Source: Kosakonia radicincitans DSM 16656 (GTDB lineage: Bacteria > Pseudomonadota > Gammaproteobacteria > Enterobacterales > Enterobacteriaceae). Taken from it: DNA of 64,000 nt. Location: assembly GCF_000280495.2 (NCBI RefSeq), contig NZ_CP018016.1, positions 4,092,001 through 4,156,000 on the forward strand. Reading direction: 5' to 3'. A program made the translations under genes and the position numbers. This document shows positions 19,703-29,048 of this stretch, one piece after another (positions within the stretch are counted from its first letter, which is position 1; every line of letters starts with the position of its first letter). Below the pieces are notes generated by a model that saw only the letters and a list, made by a program, of their open reading frames with translations, searched no databases and was not told where the DNA came from.

Positions 19703-20131
19703 TTACAGCGATGCATAAGCTATTTTCTGCCACAACTCTCGCAGCGAGGGGGTTGTAGTGAGGAATGCCTGGTGGCGCAGCACGAACCGGGTCTGCGAGT
19801 TTAGCAAAACCGCTGCTATGAGAAAGGGTTCCGTTCACCAGGCGTTCAGTAGTTTCAGAAACATGGCATCACGTGAACGGGACAAGGGGAGCTGCCGCGC
19901 TCCCCTTGCCAATCCCCGCGGCCCCGCGGGAAATCGGTGCTGCGCACTGCGCTCACCTCCCGCGCATCTGCCTGCGGTCGGCTCAACTCGACGTCCTGTC
20001 TCGGTTCGCCTCTGGCCGCCATCCAAGGCGTCCAGACCTTGTCATCTGCGCTTCGGCTCGCCGATTTCAGCGGGGACACAACCCCCTCGCTGTGAGAGTT
20101 GTGGCAGAAAATAGCTTATGCGTTGCTGTAA
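19703..20131. mobile_element. MITE-like element with 54-bp inverted ends
   Basis: Bases 19703-19756 and the reverse complement of 20078-20131 match at 51 of 54 positions, with only one mismatch in the inner 44 (19713-19756 against 20078-20121). The interior has no convincing gene but nested palindromes: the 56-bp repeat copy B (19828-19883), CAAGGGGAGC/GCTCCCCTTG near 19883-19908, and CCGCGG pairs near 19917. Long inverted ends on a 429-bp non-coding unit fit a miniature inverted-repeat element or a structured dispersed repeat. No target duplication is obvious. The gap from 19519 to 19702 holds only the chemoreceptor promoter region. Confidence 0.65.
19828..19883. repeat. 56-bp palindromic repeat, copy B
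   Basis: GTTCCGTTCAC at one end pairs with GTGAACGGGAC at the other, with one mismatch in 11. The core is AGTTTCAGAAAC. It has the same length as copy A at 4753-4808, and 43 of 56 positions are identical. It is nested inside the larger inverted-repeat element. Confidence 0.7.
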
Positions 20132-20135
20132 TTAC

Positions 20136-20158
20136 GTAGGCCCGATAAGCGCAGCGCC
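20136..20158. repeat. REP-like half unit
   Basis: GTAGGCCCGATAAGCGCAGC is close to the common REP arm GTAGGCCTGATAAGCG. It abuts the MITE-like element and lies just past the end of the SorC regulator gene. Confidence 0.55.
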
Positions 20159-20181
20159 AACGGTAATTTTGCCGCCAGGCC

Positions 20182-21135
20182 TTACTCAGCCTGCACCAGG
20201 CTACGAGCCGTCGGGTAATCGGTGATCAACACATCAATATAGTTGCCCTGCAACGCGCCGCGAATGGCGTTGCGTTTTTCGATACCGCCCGCCAGCGCAA
20301 TCACCTGCGGGCACTGGCGGATCTGCGCCAGTTCCATGCCGATCACCGGATCTTCTTCATGGCTCAGCACCGGGTTGCCCGCCGCGTCGTAATAGTGCAG
20401 GCAGATATCGCCCACCGCGCCGCGCTCCGCCAGCAGTTTCAACATGTTTTCGTTGTAGTAGTTACCGGAATTTTTCAGCAGTTGCGACGGCTCCAGCTCA
20501 CCGATACCGACAATCGCCACATCCACTTCGGCAAATTTCGCTACCACGGCGGCAACATCCGGGCTGTTCACCAGCCGCGCCCGCTCATCCACCGAATGCT
20601 CAATACTCTGCGACGGCAGCAGCCACGCCGGACAACCGAGGTGCGCCGCCAGTTGCTGCGTCAGGATCGTCGCCTGCACGTTACCGTTCGGCCCGACGCC
20701 ACCCAACAGCTGAATCACCCCGGCTGCGCGGATACTCTGCGGGTGCATCTCATCCACCATGCAGCGAATGGTGCTGCTCCACGACGAGATCCCAACCAGG
20801 TCTTCCGGGCGCAGACGCGTTTCGACATAGTGCGCCGCCGCGCTGCCGATGGCGTGTTTTATCGCCGCGTTAGCGGGATTTTCCCCGATATCCACGACAA
20901 TCGCCTGCCGTATGCCGTACTGCTGCTCGATCGCCTTCTCCAGCGCGACAAAAATATTGGTCGGCTGCACAACGGTGATTTTCACCAGCCCCTCTTTCTG
21001 GCAGCGCGTCAGCGCGCGCGAAACAAAGGATTGCGAAAGGTGCAGCAGCGTCGCGATCTCAGACTGTTTTTTATTTTCGTTGTAATAAAGCGTGGCGATT
21101 TTCACCAGCAGCCGCTGTTCATCCTGCTTTGACAT
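20182..21135 (-). CDS. SorC-family sugar-responsive regulator
   Basis: A 317-residue regulator. The N-terminal helix-turn-helix is KKQSEIATLLHLSQSFVSRALTRCQ, and the rest is a SorC/DeoR-type sugar-phosphate-binding domain (VVDIGENPANAAIKHAIG, GVGPNG, EDPVIGMELAQI). I place the start at ATG 21135, which has AAGGGGAA upstream; the frame is open another 49 codons into the promoter. It is divergent from the transketolase operon across promoter B, and the same operator occurs before the importer operon, so it probably controls both. The inducer would be a phosphorylated pathway intermediate (inference). Confidence 0.88.
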   Translation of the reverse strand: MSKQDEQRLLVKIATLYYNENKKQSEIATLLHLSQSFVSRALTRCQKEGLVKITVVQPTNIFVALEKAIEQQYGIRQAIVVDIGENPANAAIKHAIGSAAAHYVETRLRPEDLVGISSWSSTIRCMVDEMHPQSIRAAGVIQLLGGVGPNGNVQATILTQQLAAHLGCPAWLLPSQSIEHSVDERARLVNSPDVAAVVAKFAEVDVAIVGIGELEPSQLLKNSGNYYNENMLKLLAERGAVGDICLHYYDAAGNPVLSHEEDPVIGMELAQIRQCPQVIALAGGIEKRNAIRGALQGNYIDVLITDYPTARSLVQAE

Positions 21136-21222
21136 GAGATTCCCCTTTCTCTGATGCCTGATATTTTTATTCATCATTGAATAGATAACAAGCCAGCCCG
21201 ATGCGGCAACCCTCATCCAAAT

Positions 21223-21427
21223 GTGATCCTTTTCTCCTTTCTTCCAAATTTGCCCGATCCGGGCGTAGACAAACCTTAACACAAGGCATATCTTTAATCA
21301 TGAATAATAAATCAGTAGTGAATATATATTCCAAATCAGTCACAACCTGTCGTAAAAACTGACGATAATGCGTTGTCACCTGCTATCCGGAAACCTTTTC
21401 ACGCTCTGATTGAATATTTATTCATGA
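21223..21427 (+). promoter_or_regulatory. Promoter B of sugar locus with repeated operators
   Basis: This 318-base divergent region repeats the promoter A blocks: GTGATCCTTTTCTCCTTT at 21223 (18 of 18 identical), CGTAGACA at 21264, and the operator TGAATAATAAATCA to TGAATATATATTC at 21301-21331 with two mismatches to copy A. A further near-palindrome, TGAATATTTATTCA (21411-21424), lies 30 bases before the transketolase start. Operators on both sides would let one regulator repress the operon and perhaps itself. Confidence 0.7.
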
Positions 21428-21453
21428 CAGATTATACATTCAAGAGGTATGCT

Positions 21454-22284
21454 ATGAATCCGTTTTCACTCTCTGTGGATGAACTTGAAAAAAAAGCCCG
21501 CGCGGTACGTCGTCGCATTATCGTGCTTAACGCCGAAAGCCCGGCTGGCGGGCATACCGGAGCTGATTTATCCCAGGTAGAAGTGCTGACTGCGCTCTAT
21601 TTTCGCATCCTGAACTGCTCACCGCAGACCAAAGAGAGCGATGAGCGGGACATCTACATTCAATCAAAAGGCCACGCGGTCGGCGGTTATTACTGTGTGC
21701 TGGCCGAAGCCGGTTTTATTCCTGTCGACTGGCTTTCTACCTATCAACACGCCGATTCGCACCTGCCCGGCCATCCGGTGAAACACAAAACCCCCGGCAT
21801 TGAACTCAACACCGGCGCGCTCGGTCACGGTTTGCCGGTCGCTGTCGGCATCGCGCTGGCCGCCAAACGCAGCAACAGCGCGCGCCGCGTTTTCGTAGTC
21901 ACTGGCGATGGTGAACTGGCGGAAGGCAGCAACTGGGAGGCCGCGCTGGTGGCGGCGCACTACCAGCTCGACAACCTGATCATTATTAACGACAAAAACA
22001 GCCTGCAACTCGCCGGGCCAACCAAAGAGATCCTCAATACCGATCCGCTGGATGCCAAGTGGCGTGCCTTTGGTATGCAGGTAACGGAATGTCGCGGTAA
22101 CGATATGGCCGATGTGGTGCGCACGCTGGAAGGCTTACGGCCCGCAGGTAAACCGCATGTGGTGATCGCCCACACCACCAAAGGCGCAGGCATCTCCTTT
22201 ATTCAGGGGCGCCCGGAGTGGCATCACCGCGTACCGAAAGGCGACGAAGTTGAACTGGCGCTGGAGGAGTTGAAAGATGAGTAA
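21454..22284 (+). CDS. Transketolase-like subunit A, TPP-binding half
   Basis: The N-terminal half of a split transketolase, 276 residues. It has the thiamin diphosphate motif: GDG at 151-153 and NDKN at 179-182, and the catalytic-site histidines in GGHTGADLS, SKGH and GALGHGLPVA. The start is ATG 21454, with AGAGG 7 bases upstream; the frame is open further back through operator sequence. It overlaps subunit B by 8 bases, which suits a 1:1 complex. In the D-apiose pathway such a pair (AptA/AptB) converts apulose 4-phosphate and glyceraldehyde 3-phosphate to xylulose 5-phosphate and dihydroxyacetone phosphate. That specific role is inferred from the neighbours. Confidence 0.85.
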   Translation: MNPFSLSVDELEKKARAVRRRIIVLNAESPAGGHTGADLSQVEVLTALYFRILNCSPQTKESDERDIYIQSKGHAVGGYYCVLAEAGFIPVDWLSTYQHADSHLPGHPVKHKTPGIELNTGALGHGLPVAVGIALAAKRSNSARRVFVVTGDGELAEGSNWEAALVAAHYQLDNLIIINDKNSLQLAGPTKEILNTDPLDAKWRAFGMQVTECRGNDMADVVRTLEGLRPAGKPHVVIAHTTKGAGISFIQGRPEWHHRVPKGDEVELALEELKDE

Positions 22285-23224
22285 CAGTGAACACCTGGCG
22301 ACGGTGATGGTGAACGCCTTTATCGACGCGGTCGACAACGGTATGGATCTGGTGCCGGTAGTGGCGGATTCCACGTCCACCGCCAAAATCTCGCCGTTTA
22401 TGCAGAAATTCCCCGGCCGCGTGGTGAACGTCGGCATCGCCGAACAGACACTGGTCGGCGCTGCGGCAGGCCTCGCGCTGGGCGGTAAAATCGCTGTCAC
22501 CTGTAACGCCGCGCCATTTTTGATCTCCCGCGCCAACGAGCAGATCAAAGTCGATATTTGCTACAACAACACCAACGTGAAGCTGTTCGGCCTTAACGCC
22601 GGAGCCAGCTACGGCCCGCTGGCCAGCACGCACCACAGTATCGACGATATCTCGGTGCTGCGCGGTTTCGGCAATATCGAAATCTATGCCCCATCCAGCC
22701 CGCTGGAGTGTCGGCAGATCATTGATTACGCCCTCGCCCACGTTGGCCCGGTCTATATCCGTCTTGATGGCAAAGCGCTGCCGGAGCTGCATGACGAAAG
22801 CTACCGCTTCGCACCGGGTAACATCGATGTGCTGCGGAGCGGTGGCGATATCGCGCTGGTGGCGATGGGGTCGACGGTCCATGAAATTGTCGAAGCTGCC
22901 ACACAACTGGCAGCAGAAGGTATTGAGGCCAGTGTTATCAGTGTACCGTCTATTCGTCCCTGCAATATATCCCAGCTACTGGCCGCGCTGAAATCCCACC
23001 GCGCCGTGGTCAGCGTCGAAGAGCACAACATTAACGGCGGCGTCGGCAGCTTGGTGGCTGAAGTGCTGGCCGAAGCCGGATGCGCGCTACCGCTGCGTCG
23101 GCTTGGTATTGCCGACGGGCAATACGCCATCGCCGCCGATCGCGCGGCAACCCGCGCCCGCCATCAAATCGATGCGGCTGGCGTGGTAAAAAATGCCCGC
23201 GAACTGCTGAACGCACGGCAATAA
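22277..23224 (+). CDS. Transketolase-like subunit B, pyrimidine-binding half
   Basis: The C-terminal half of the split transketolase, 315 residues: Pyr domain and C-terminal domain. NVGIAEQTLVGAAAGLAL carries the conserved Glu 56 that activates the cofactor. HHSIDDISVLRGFGNIEIYAPSS and VSVEEHNINGGVGSLVAEVL are typical of transketolase C-halves. It works only with subunit A, translated from the overlapping upstream gene. Confidence 0.86.
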   Translation: MSNSEHLATVMVNAFIDAVDNGMDLVPVVADSTSTAKISPFMQKFPGRVVNVGIAEQTLVGAAAGLALGGKIAVTCNAAPFLISRANEQIKVDICYNNTNVKLFGLNAGASYGPLASTHHSIDDISVLRGFGNIEIYAPSSPLECRQIIDYALAHVGPVYIRLDGKALPELHDESYRFAPGNIDVLRSGGDIALVAMGSTVHEIVEAATQLAAEGIEASVISVPSIRPCNISQLLAALKSHRAVVSVEEHNINGGVGSLVAEVLAEAGCALPLRRLGIADGQYAIAADRAATRARHQIDAAGVVKNARELLNARQ

Positions 23225-23257
23225 CAATAAAAAGAACATCTTACTGGAGAGAGAACA

Positions 23258-24676
23258 ATGTCCCGAATTCCGCAAACACTGACCATGGCAGTGATCATTG
23301 GCAACCGTGGTTTCTTCCCGAGCTATCTGGTCGCCGAAGCCCGCGAGCAGGCCATCGCCCTGTTCAGCCGTCTTGGCATCAACACCATCATGCTTGATGA
23401 AGCGCAAACCGAACTGGGCGGTGTAGAAACCCGCCAGGATGCGAAAATCTGCGCTGAACTGTTCCGCGCTCACCGCGATGAGATCCACGGTGTGGTGGTG
23501 CTGCTGCCCAACTTTGGCGATGAAAAAGCGGTGGCGGAAACCCTGCGCCTTTCCGGGCTGAATGTGCCGGTGCTGGTGCAGGCCGAAGAGGATAATCTGG
23601 ACAAAATGGGGCTGGCGACGCGCCGCGACAGTTTCTGCGGCAAAATCTCCCTGTGTAACAACCTGCGCCAGTACGGCATTCCTTTTACCCTCACCACTCA
23701 GCATGTTTGTGCATTAAGCGGCGAGGTATTTGAAAAAGACCTAAAACGTTTTGAGCAGATTTGCCGGGTGGTCAGCAGCATGCGCGGCGTACGCGTTGGC
23801 GCAATTGGCGCGCGGCCTGCCGGATTCAACACCGTGCGTTACAGCGAAAAACTGCTCGAACGGCTGGGCATTGCAGTAGAAACCCTCGATCTTTCCGAAG
23901 TCTTTACCCGCATCAAAACCCTGCGCGATGACGATATTCGCGTCGATGAAAAACGCCGCCTGCTGCTGGATAACGCCGATGCCAGCGCCATTCCCGCCGA
24001 CAAACTGGTGACGATGGCGAAGCTCTTCGTGGTGATCAGCGAATGGGTGATCGCCAACGATATCGACACCACCGCCATCCAGTGCTGGACCTCGTTGCAG
24101 GAGAATCTCGGCATTAACGTCTGTTCGATCATGAGCGTGATGTCCGGCCAGTTGATGCCGTCGGCCTGCGAAGTGGACGTGATGGGCGCGCTGTCGATGT
24201 ATGCGCTGGCGAGCGCCAATATGAGCCCGGCCTCTATTGCCGACTGGAACAACAACTTTGGCGATGATCGCAACAAATGCGTGCTGTTTCACTGCGGTAA
24301 CTTCGCTTCTGCCAGCCTGGAAAGCCCGCATATGGGCACCGCTGATATCATCGGCACCACCGTCGGCAAAGAGAACACCTGCGGCGCAGTGCATGGCCGC
24401 CTGAAAGCGGGTGCTCTCACCTACTTCCGCTTAAGTACTGACGATCTGAGCGGCGAGATCAAAGCTTATGTCGGTTCCGGGCAGTCGGTCGACGATCCGC
24501 TCGATACCGTCGGCTGCCGCGCGGTGATTCAGGTGCCCAACCTGGAAAACCTGCTGGCGTGGATCTGCCGTAACGGCTTTGAACACCACGTGGCGATGAA
24601 CCATGCGGCCAGCGCGGAGATCCTGCACGAAGCCTTTACCCGTTATCTCGGCGTCGAAACGTATCTCCACCAATAA
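23258..24676 (+). CDS. Fucose/arabinose isomerase family sugar isomerase
   Basis: A 472-residue protein resembling the L-fucose/L-arabinose isomerase superfamily. Its N-terminal domain has a Rossmann-like region (VVVLLPNFGDEKAVAETL); a central VVISEWVIANDIDTTAIQCWTS and VMGALSMYAL segment and a late FHCGNFASASLESPHMGT segment hold the acidic and His residues expected around the metal. It would interconvert an aldose and a ketose as step 1 of the pathway; D-apiose to D-apulose is a reasonable candidate. It follows the transketolase genes by 33 bases with its own GGAGAGAG site. Confidence 0.75.
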   Translation: MSRIPQTLTMAVIIGNRGFFPSYLVAEAREQAIALFSRLGINTIMLDEAQTELGGVETRQDAKICAELFRAHRDEIHGVVVLLPNFGDEKAVAETLRLSGLNVPVLVQAEEDNLDKMGLATRRDSFCGKISLCNNLRQYGIPFTLTTQHVCALSGEVFEKDLKRFEQICRVVSSMRGVRVGAIGARPAGFNTVRYSEKLLERLGIAVETLDLSEVFTRIKTLRDDDIRVDEKRRLLLDNADASAIPADKLVTMAKLFVVISEWVIANDIDTTAIQCWTSLQENLGINVCSIMSVMSGQLMPSACEVDVMGALSMYALASANMSPASIADWNNNFGDDRNKCVLFHCGNFASASLESPHMGTADIIGTTVGKENTCGAVHGRLKAGALTYFRLSTDDLSGEIKAYVGSGQSVDDPLDTVGCRAVIQVPNLENLLAWICRNGFEHHVAMNHAASAEILHEAFTRYLGVETYLHQ

Positions 24677-24695
24677 TGCCGCCGGGAGATACATC

Positions 24696-26201
24696 ATGTC
24701 GCTGAATAAAGAGATCATTATCGCGCTGGACGAAGGCACCACCAACGCGAAAGCCGTGGCGCTGGACGCCCGCGGCGCCGTGGTCGCCAAATGCGCGCGG
24801 CCGCTGAATATCCAGACGCCGCGCGAAGGCTGGGTCGAGCAGTCCGGCGAACTGCTGCTGGAGGCCTCGCTGGCCGTGGTGCGCCAGGTGATTGACGCCG
24901 TCGGCGCACAAAACGTTGCGGCACTGGCGATCAGCAACCAGCGCGAAACCGCCATCGGCTGGTATCGCGCCAGCGGGCAACCGTTAGGCCCGGCGCTAAG
25001 CTGGCAGTGTTCGCGTACCGCCGATTTTTGCCACGCCCTGCGTGAACAGGGGCGCGAAGCGGAGATTAAAGCCGTGACCGGATTACCGGTCGCACCGCTG
25101 TTTTCCGCCTCGAAAATGCGCTGGCTGCTCGATGCCACACCCAACGCCCGCGCGCTGGCGGAGCAAGGCGAGATTTGCCTTGGCACGATCGATAGCTGGC
25201 TGCTGTGGCACTTCACCGGCGGCGCGGCGTTTTGCTGTGATTATTCCAACGCTTCGCGCACCCAGTTGCTGAATCTGCAACGCGGCGAGTGGGATGACAG
25301 CATGCTGGAACTGTTCGGCATTCCGCGCCGGGCGCTGCCCGAAATCCGCCCCTCCAGCGGATTGTTTGGTCACACCCGAGGGCTGGAGGGAATTCCGGAC
25401 GGCATTCCGCTGCTGGCGATGATTGGCGATTCCCATGCCGCGCTGTTCGCCCACGGGCTGGGCGCGGCGGGCTGCGTTAAAGCGACTTACGGCACCGGTT
25501 CTTCGGTAATGGTGCCGGTCGCACCGGCGCAGGGTGACGTGAAATCGCTGGCGACGACCGTCGCCTGGCACGACGGCGAAAAACTGGTTTACGGTCTGGA
25601 AGGCAATATTCCGCACACCGGCGATGCGGTGGCGTGGATGGTCGAAAGCACCGGGCTGAGCGAGCTGCCGGAAGCCGATCTGGCGCAGACGCTCAGCACG
25701 TTGCCCGCGTCGGTGGATTCCACACTTGGCGTCTACTTTGTTCCGGCGCTGACCGGGCTGGGCGCGCCGTGGTGGGATGAGCAGGCGCGCGGTTTGATCC
25801 ACGGTTTAAGCCGGGGCGTTAAGCGCGCGCATCTGATTCGCGCGGCGCTGGAATCCATCACTTATCAGATTGCTGATGTGGTGGTCGCCATGCGCCAGCA
25901 CGGTGATTTCACGCTGAAGGCGCTGATGGTGGACGGTGGGCCGACGAAGAATGACTGGCTAATGCAGTACCAGGCAGATCTGCTCGGCTGCCCGGTAATG
26001 CGCAGCGACGTTGCGGAACTGTCAGCAATCGGCGCGGCGCTGCTGGCGCGCAAAGCGCTGCTGCGCATCGATGGCGAACAGTTGCGCCGCTACCTGCCGG
26101 AACACATCACTTTTCAGCCGGATATGGCGCGTCATGGCCGCTTGCAAAAACGCTGGTTTGACTGGCAAAACGCAGTGCAACTGGCGCGCTCGACGAAGTA
26201 A
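24696..26201 (+). CDS. FGGY-family ketose kinase
   Basis: A 501-residue carbohydrate kinase of the glycerol/xylulose kinase class. IALDEGTTNAKAVALD near residue 8 is the phosphate-1 motif, SNQRETAIGW follows, and YGTGSSVMVPVAP and LMVDGGPTKNDWLMQYQADLLG form the C-terminal nucleotide site. Start ATG 24696 has GGGAG upstream; an in-frame extension into the isomerase gene is rejected. In this operon it probably phosphorylates the ketose made by the isomerase before transketolase cleavage. Confidence 0.87.
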   Translation: MSLNKEIIIALDEGTTNAKAVALDARGAVVAKCARPLNIQTPREGWVEQSGELLLEASLAVVRQVIDAVGAQNVAALAISNQRETAIGWYRASGQPLGPALSWQCSRTADFCHALREQGREAEIKAVTGLPVAPLFSASKMRWLLDATPNARALAEQGEICLGTIDSWLLWHFTGGAAFCCDYSNASRTQLLNLQRGEWDDSMLELFGIPRRALPEIRPSSGLFGHTRGLEGIPDGIPLLAMIGDSHAALFAHGLGAAGCVKATYGTGSSVMVPVAPAQGDVKSLATTVAWHDGEKLVYGLEGNIPHTGDAVAWMVESTGLSELPEADLAQTLSTLPASVDSTLGVYFVPALTGLGAPWWDEQARGLIHGLSRGVKRAHLIRAALESITYQIADVVVAMRQHGDFTLKALMVDGGPTKNDWLMQYQADLLGCPVMRSDVAELSAIGAALLARKALLRIDGEQLRRYLPEHITFQPDMARHGRLQKRWFDWQNAVQLARSTK

Positions 26202-26208
26202 TTCTCTC

Positions 26209-26232
26209 TGCGCGGGGCGCTCGCCCCACGCA
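26209..26232 (+). terminator. Hairpin after the sugar catabolic operon
   Basis: TGCG-GGGCG pairs with CGCCCC-CGCA around a CT loop, 7 bases after the kinase stop, followed by the T-rich CATCTTTCCCC. This is probably the operon terminator. The next 140 bases hold the promoter of the peptide transporter and a TATGC-N7-GCATA dyad at 26263-26279. Confidence 0.6.
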
Positions 26233-26374
26233 TCTTTCCCCTAATGACAAAACAATCTGGCTTATGCGCATGCAGCATATAGAAAGATGAATTTAAACTT
26301 TAAAAAACGCCGGCAGCTGGCCTACCTTAGCGGTACAAAATAATCACATCATATTAACTTTTCAGGGATTTCTT

Positions 26375-27943
26375 ATGACTAAAAAACTGCTGCCTGCTGT
26401 CATATTGGCGCTCCTTTCTGCTGCCAGCTACGCGGCAACACCGCCGGATACGCTGGTCGTCGCTCAGGGTTTAGACGATATTGTCAGCCTTGACCCGGCG
26501 GAAGCGAACGAGCTTTCCAGTATTCAGACCGTGCCGAGCCTGTACCAGCGCCTGGTGCAGCCCGATCGTGAAAACCCGGAAAAAATCACTCCGATTCTGG
26601 CTGAAAGCTGGCAGGCGGACCCAGCGGCAAAAACCCTGACCATCAAACTGAAGAGCGACGCGAAATTTGCCTCCGGTAACCCGCTGCGCCCGGAAGATGT
26701 GATTTTCTCCTATACCCGCGCGGTGACGCTCAACAAATCCCCGGCGTTTATCCTCAACGTGCTGGGCTGGCAGCCGGATAATATTGCCAGCCAGTTGAAG
26801 AAAGTGGATGACCACACCCTGCAACTGCACTGGACGGCGGATGTCAGCCCGGCGGTAGCGCTGAATATTCTCTCCACGCCGATTGCCTCGATCGTCGATG
26901 AGAAGCTGGTCAGCGCCAATGTACAGGGTAATGACTTCGGCAACGCCTGGCTGAAAATGCACTCAGCGGGCAGCGGCGCGTTTAAAATGCGTGTCTACCA
27001 GCCGCACCAGGCCATCGTGCTGGATGCCAACGCCAGCGCGCCTGGCGGCGCGCCGAAGCTTAAAAACATCATCATTAAAAACGTGCCGGATCCGGCTTCC
27101 CGTCGCCTGCTGATCCAGCAGGGCGATGCCGATGTCGCGCGCGATCTGGGCGCCGATCAAATCAGCGCGCTGGCGGATAAGAAAGGCGTGAAAGTGCTGA
27201 GCATTCCGTCTGCCGAGCAGAATTACCTGGTCTTTAACACCGGCAACAGCGCCAACCCGCTGCTGAACAACCCGGCGTTCTGGGAAGCCGCGCGCTGGCT
27301 GGTTGATTACAACGGCATCACTAAAGATCTGCTGAAAGGCCAGTATTTTATTCATCAGAGCTTCCTGCCGGTTGGCCTGCCGGGCGCGCTGGAGGATAAC
27401 CCGTTCACCTTTGATCCGGCGAAAGCCAAAGCGATCCTCGCCAAAGCGGGCATTAAAGACGCGCACTTCACGCTGGATGTCGAAAACAAACCGCCGTTTA
27501 TCACCATTGCCCAGTCAATGCAGGCCAGCTTCGCCCAGGGCGGCGTGAAAGTGGATCTGCTGCCCGCAGCGGGTAGCCAGGTGTACGCTCGCGTGCGGGC
27601 AAAACAGCATCAGGCGGCGATTCGTTTGTGGATCCCGGATTACTTCGACGCCCACTCTAACGCCAGCGCCTTTGCCTGGAACGATGGCAAATCCAGCACC
27701 GTGGCCGGGCTGAACGGCTGGCAGATCCCGCAACTGAATAAAGAGACGCTGGCAGCGGTGGCCGAGCCGGATGCGGCAAAACGCCTCGAACTGTACAAGA
27801 AAATGCAGCAGGAGTTGCAGCACAACTCGCCGTATGTCTTTGTCGATCAGGGCAAAACACAGATCGTGGTGCGCGATAACGTGAAAGGCTACCAGCAGGG
27901 GCTGAATGCGGATATGGTGTGGTACGACCGCGTCACCAAATAA
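26375..27943 (+). CDS. Family 5 extracellular solute-binding protein (Opp/Dpp type)
   Basis: A 522-residue periplasmic protein. The signal peptide MTKKLLPAVILALLSAASYA is followed by ATPPDTLVV. Family 5 features are LDPAEANELSSIQTVPSLYQRL, ILAESWQADPAAKTLTIKLKSDAKFASGNPLRPEDVIFSY-type domain I, and DNPFTFDPAKAKAILAKAG in domain II. The class binds peptides, nickel, glutathione or opines; the ligand cannot be read here. It starts a five-gene operon with two permeases and two ATPases. Confidence 0.88.
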   Translation: MTKKLLPAVILALLSAASYAATPPDTLVVAQGLDDIVSLDPAEANELSSIQTVPSLYQRLVQPDRENPEKITPILAESWQADPAAKTLTIKLKSDAKFASGNPLRPEDVIFSYTRAVTLNKSPAFILNVLGWQPDNIASQLKKVDDHTLQLHWTADVSPAVALNILSTPIASIVDEKLVSANVQGNDFGNAWLKMHSAGSGAFKMRVYQPHQAIVLDANASAPGGAPKLKNIIIKNVPDPASRRLLIQQGDADVARDLGADQISALADKKGVKVLSIPSAEQNYLVFNTGNSANPLLNNPAFWEAARWLVDYNGITKDLLKGQYFIHQSFLPVGLPGALEDNPFTFDPAKAKAILAKAGIKDAHFTLDVENKPPFITIAQSMQASFAQGGVKVDLLPAAGSQVYARVRAKQHQAAIRLWIPDYFDAHSNASAFAWNDGKSSTVAGLNGWQIPQLNKETLAAVAEPDAAKRLELYKKMQQELQHNSPYVFVDQGKTQIVVRDNVKGYQQGLNADMVWYDRVTK

Positions 27944-27952
27944 CGTTTCCTC

Positions 27953-27970
27953 CTCCCGCCCGCGCGGGAG
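27953..27970 (+). terminator. Intra-operon hairpin after the binding-protein gene
   Basis: CTCCCGC and GCGGGAG form a 7-bp stem 9 bases after the stop, followed by GGTTCTTT. Such hairpins commonly raise binding-protein mRNA over permease mRNA. Probably an attenuator rather than a full stop. Confidence 0.5.
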
Positions 27971-27998
27971 GGTTCTTTCGCTGAAGACGAGTTTTTCC

Positions 27999-29048
27999 AT
28001 GTCTGTGGTTTTACCCAACAGGGCAGAGCGGCGCGTAAAACGTCCTCTGCTCGCGCTATTTCAGGGGCTGCTCACGCTGGCCCTGACGCTTTTTGGCCTG
28101 CTGCTGGTGACTTTTTCGCTGTCGGCCTTCTCCCCTGTTGACCGGGTTTTGCAGATTGTCGGCGATCATGCCAGCCAGTCCACTTACGATCAGGTACGTC
28201 ATCAACTGGGGCTGGACCAGCCTCTACCGGTGCAGTTCTGGCACTACCTGGTGAACCTGGCACATGGTGATTTAGGCACTGCCAGCGCCACCGGGCAACC
28301 GGTGTTACAGGATCTGCTCGCCGCATTTCCGGCGACGCTGGAGCTGGCAACGCTGGCGCTGATTGTCGGCAGCGTGCTCGGCGTGATCGCGGGCGTTTTA
28401 TGCGCGCGCTTTAAAGGCTCACCGTGGGATATGGCGGTGCGCACCTTTACGCTACTTGGCAACTCGGTGCCGATTTTCTGGCTGGGTTTGCTGATGCTGG
28501 CGCTGTTTTACGCCCGCCTGCAATGGAGCGCCGGGCCGGGCAGGCTCGATGATATCTACCAGTACACCGTCACGCCGCGCACGGGCTTCGCGCTGATCGA
28601 TACCTGGCTTTCCGGCGACAGCGGCGCGTTTAAAAATGCGCTCAGCCACCTGCTGCTGCCGGTACTGCTGCTGGCCTACTATTCGCTGGCGAGCATTACC
28701 CGCCTTACCCGCTCTGCCTGCCTGAGTGAGATGAACAAAGAGTACATTTTGCTGGCGCGCGCTAAAGGCGCAGGCGAGATGACCATTCTGCTGCGCCATG
28801 TGCTGCCGAATATTCGCGGTACGCTGCTGACGGTGATCGCACTGGCGTACACCAGCATGCTGGAAGGCGCGGTACTCACCGAAACGGTCTTCTCCTGGCC
28901 CGGCATTGGTCGTTATCTCACCACAGCGCTGTTCGCTGGCGACACCACCGCCATCATGGGCGGTACGCTGGTGATTGGCGTCTGCTTTGTGCTGATCAAT
29001 AACCTGACCGACCTGCTGGTACGGTTAACCGACCCGAGGGTGCGCTGA
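27999..29048 (+). CDS. Opp/Dpp-type ABC permease, DppB-like
   Basis: A 349-residue inner-membrane permease. It has a cytoplasmic N-terminus, TM1 near 25-45, a large periplasmic segment, and the family motif REYILLARAKGAGE-like EAA loop (EMNKEYILLARAKGAG), followed by SMLEGAVLTETVFSWPGIGRYL. The start is ATG 27999; an upstream in-frame extension would overlap the preceding gene and cross the hairpin. It ends in GATG overlap with the next permease. Confidence 0.9.
   Translation: MSVVLPNRAERRVKRPLLALFQGLLTLALTLFGLLLVTFSLSAFSPVDRVLQIVGDHASQSTYDQVRHQLGLDQPLPVQFWHYLVNLAHGDLGTASATGQPVLQDLLAAFPATLELATLALIVGSVLGVIAGVLCARFKGSPWDMAVRTFTLLGNSVPIFWLGLLMLALFYARLQWSAGPGRLDDIYQYTVTPRTGFALIDTWLSGDSGAFKNALSHLLLPVLLLAYYSLASITRLTRSACLSEMNKEYILLARAKGAGEMTILLRHVLPNIRGTLLTVIALAYTSMLEGAVLTETVFSWPGIGRYLTTALFAGDTTAIMGGTLVIGVCFVLINNLTDLLVRLTDPRVR

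Noticed and set aside
19693..20141. Target-site duplication flanking the MITE-like element
   Set aside because: The bases just outside the 54-bp ends do not form a direct repeat of 2-10 bp that I can see.
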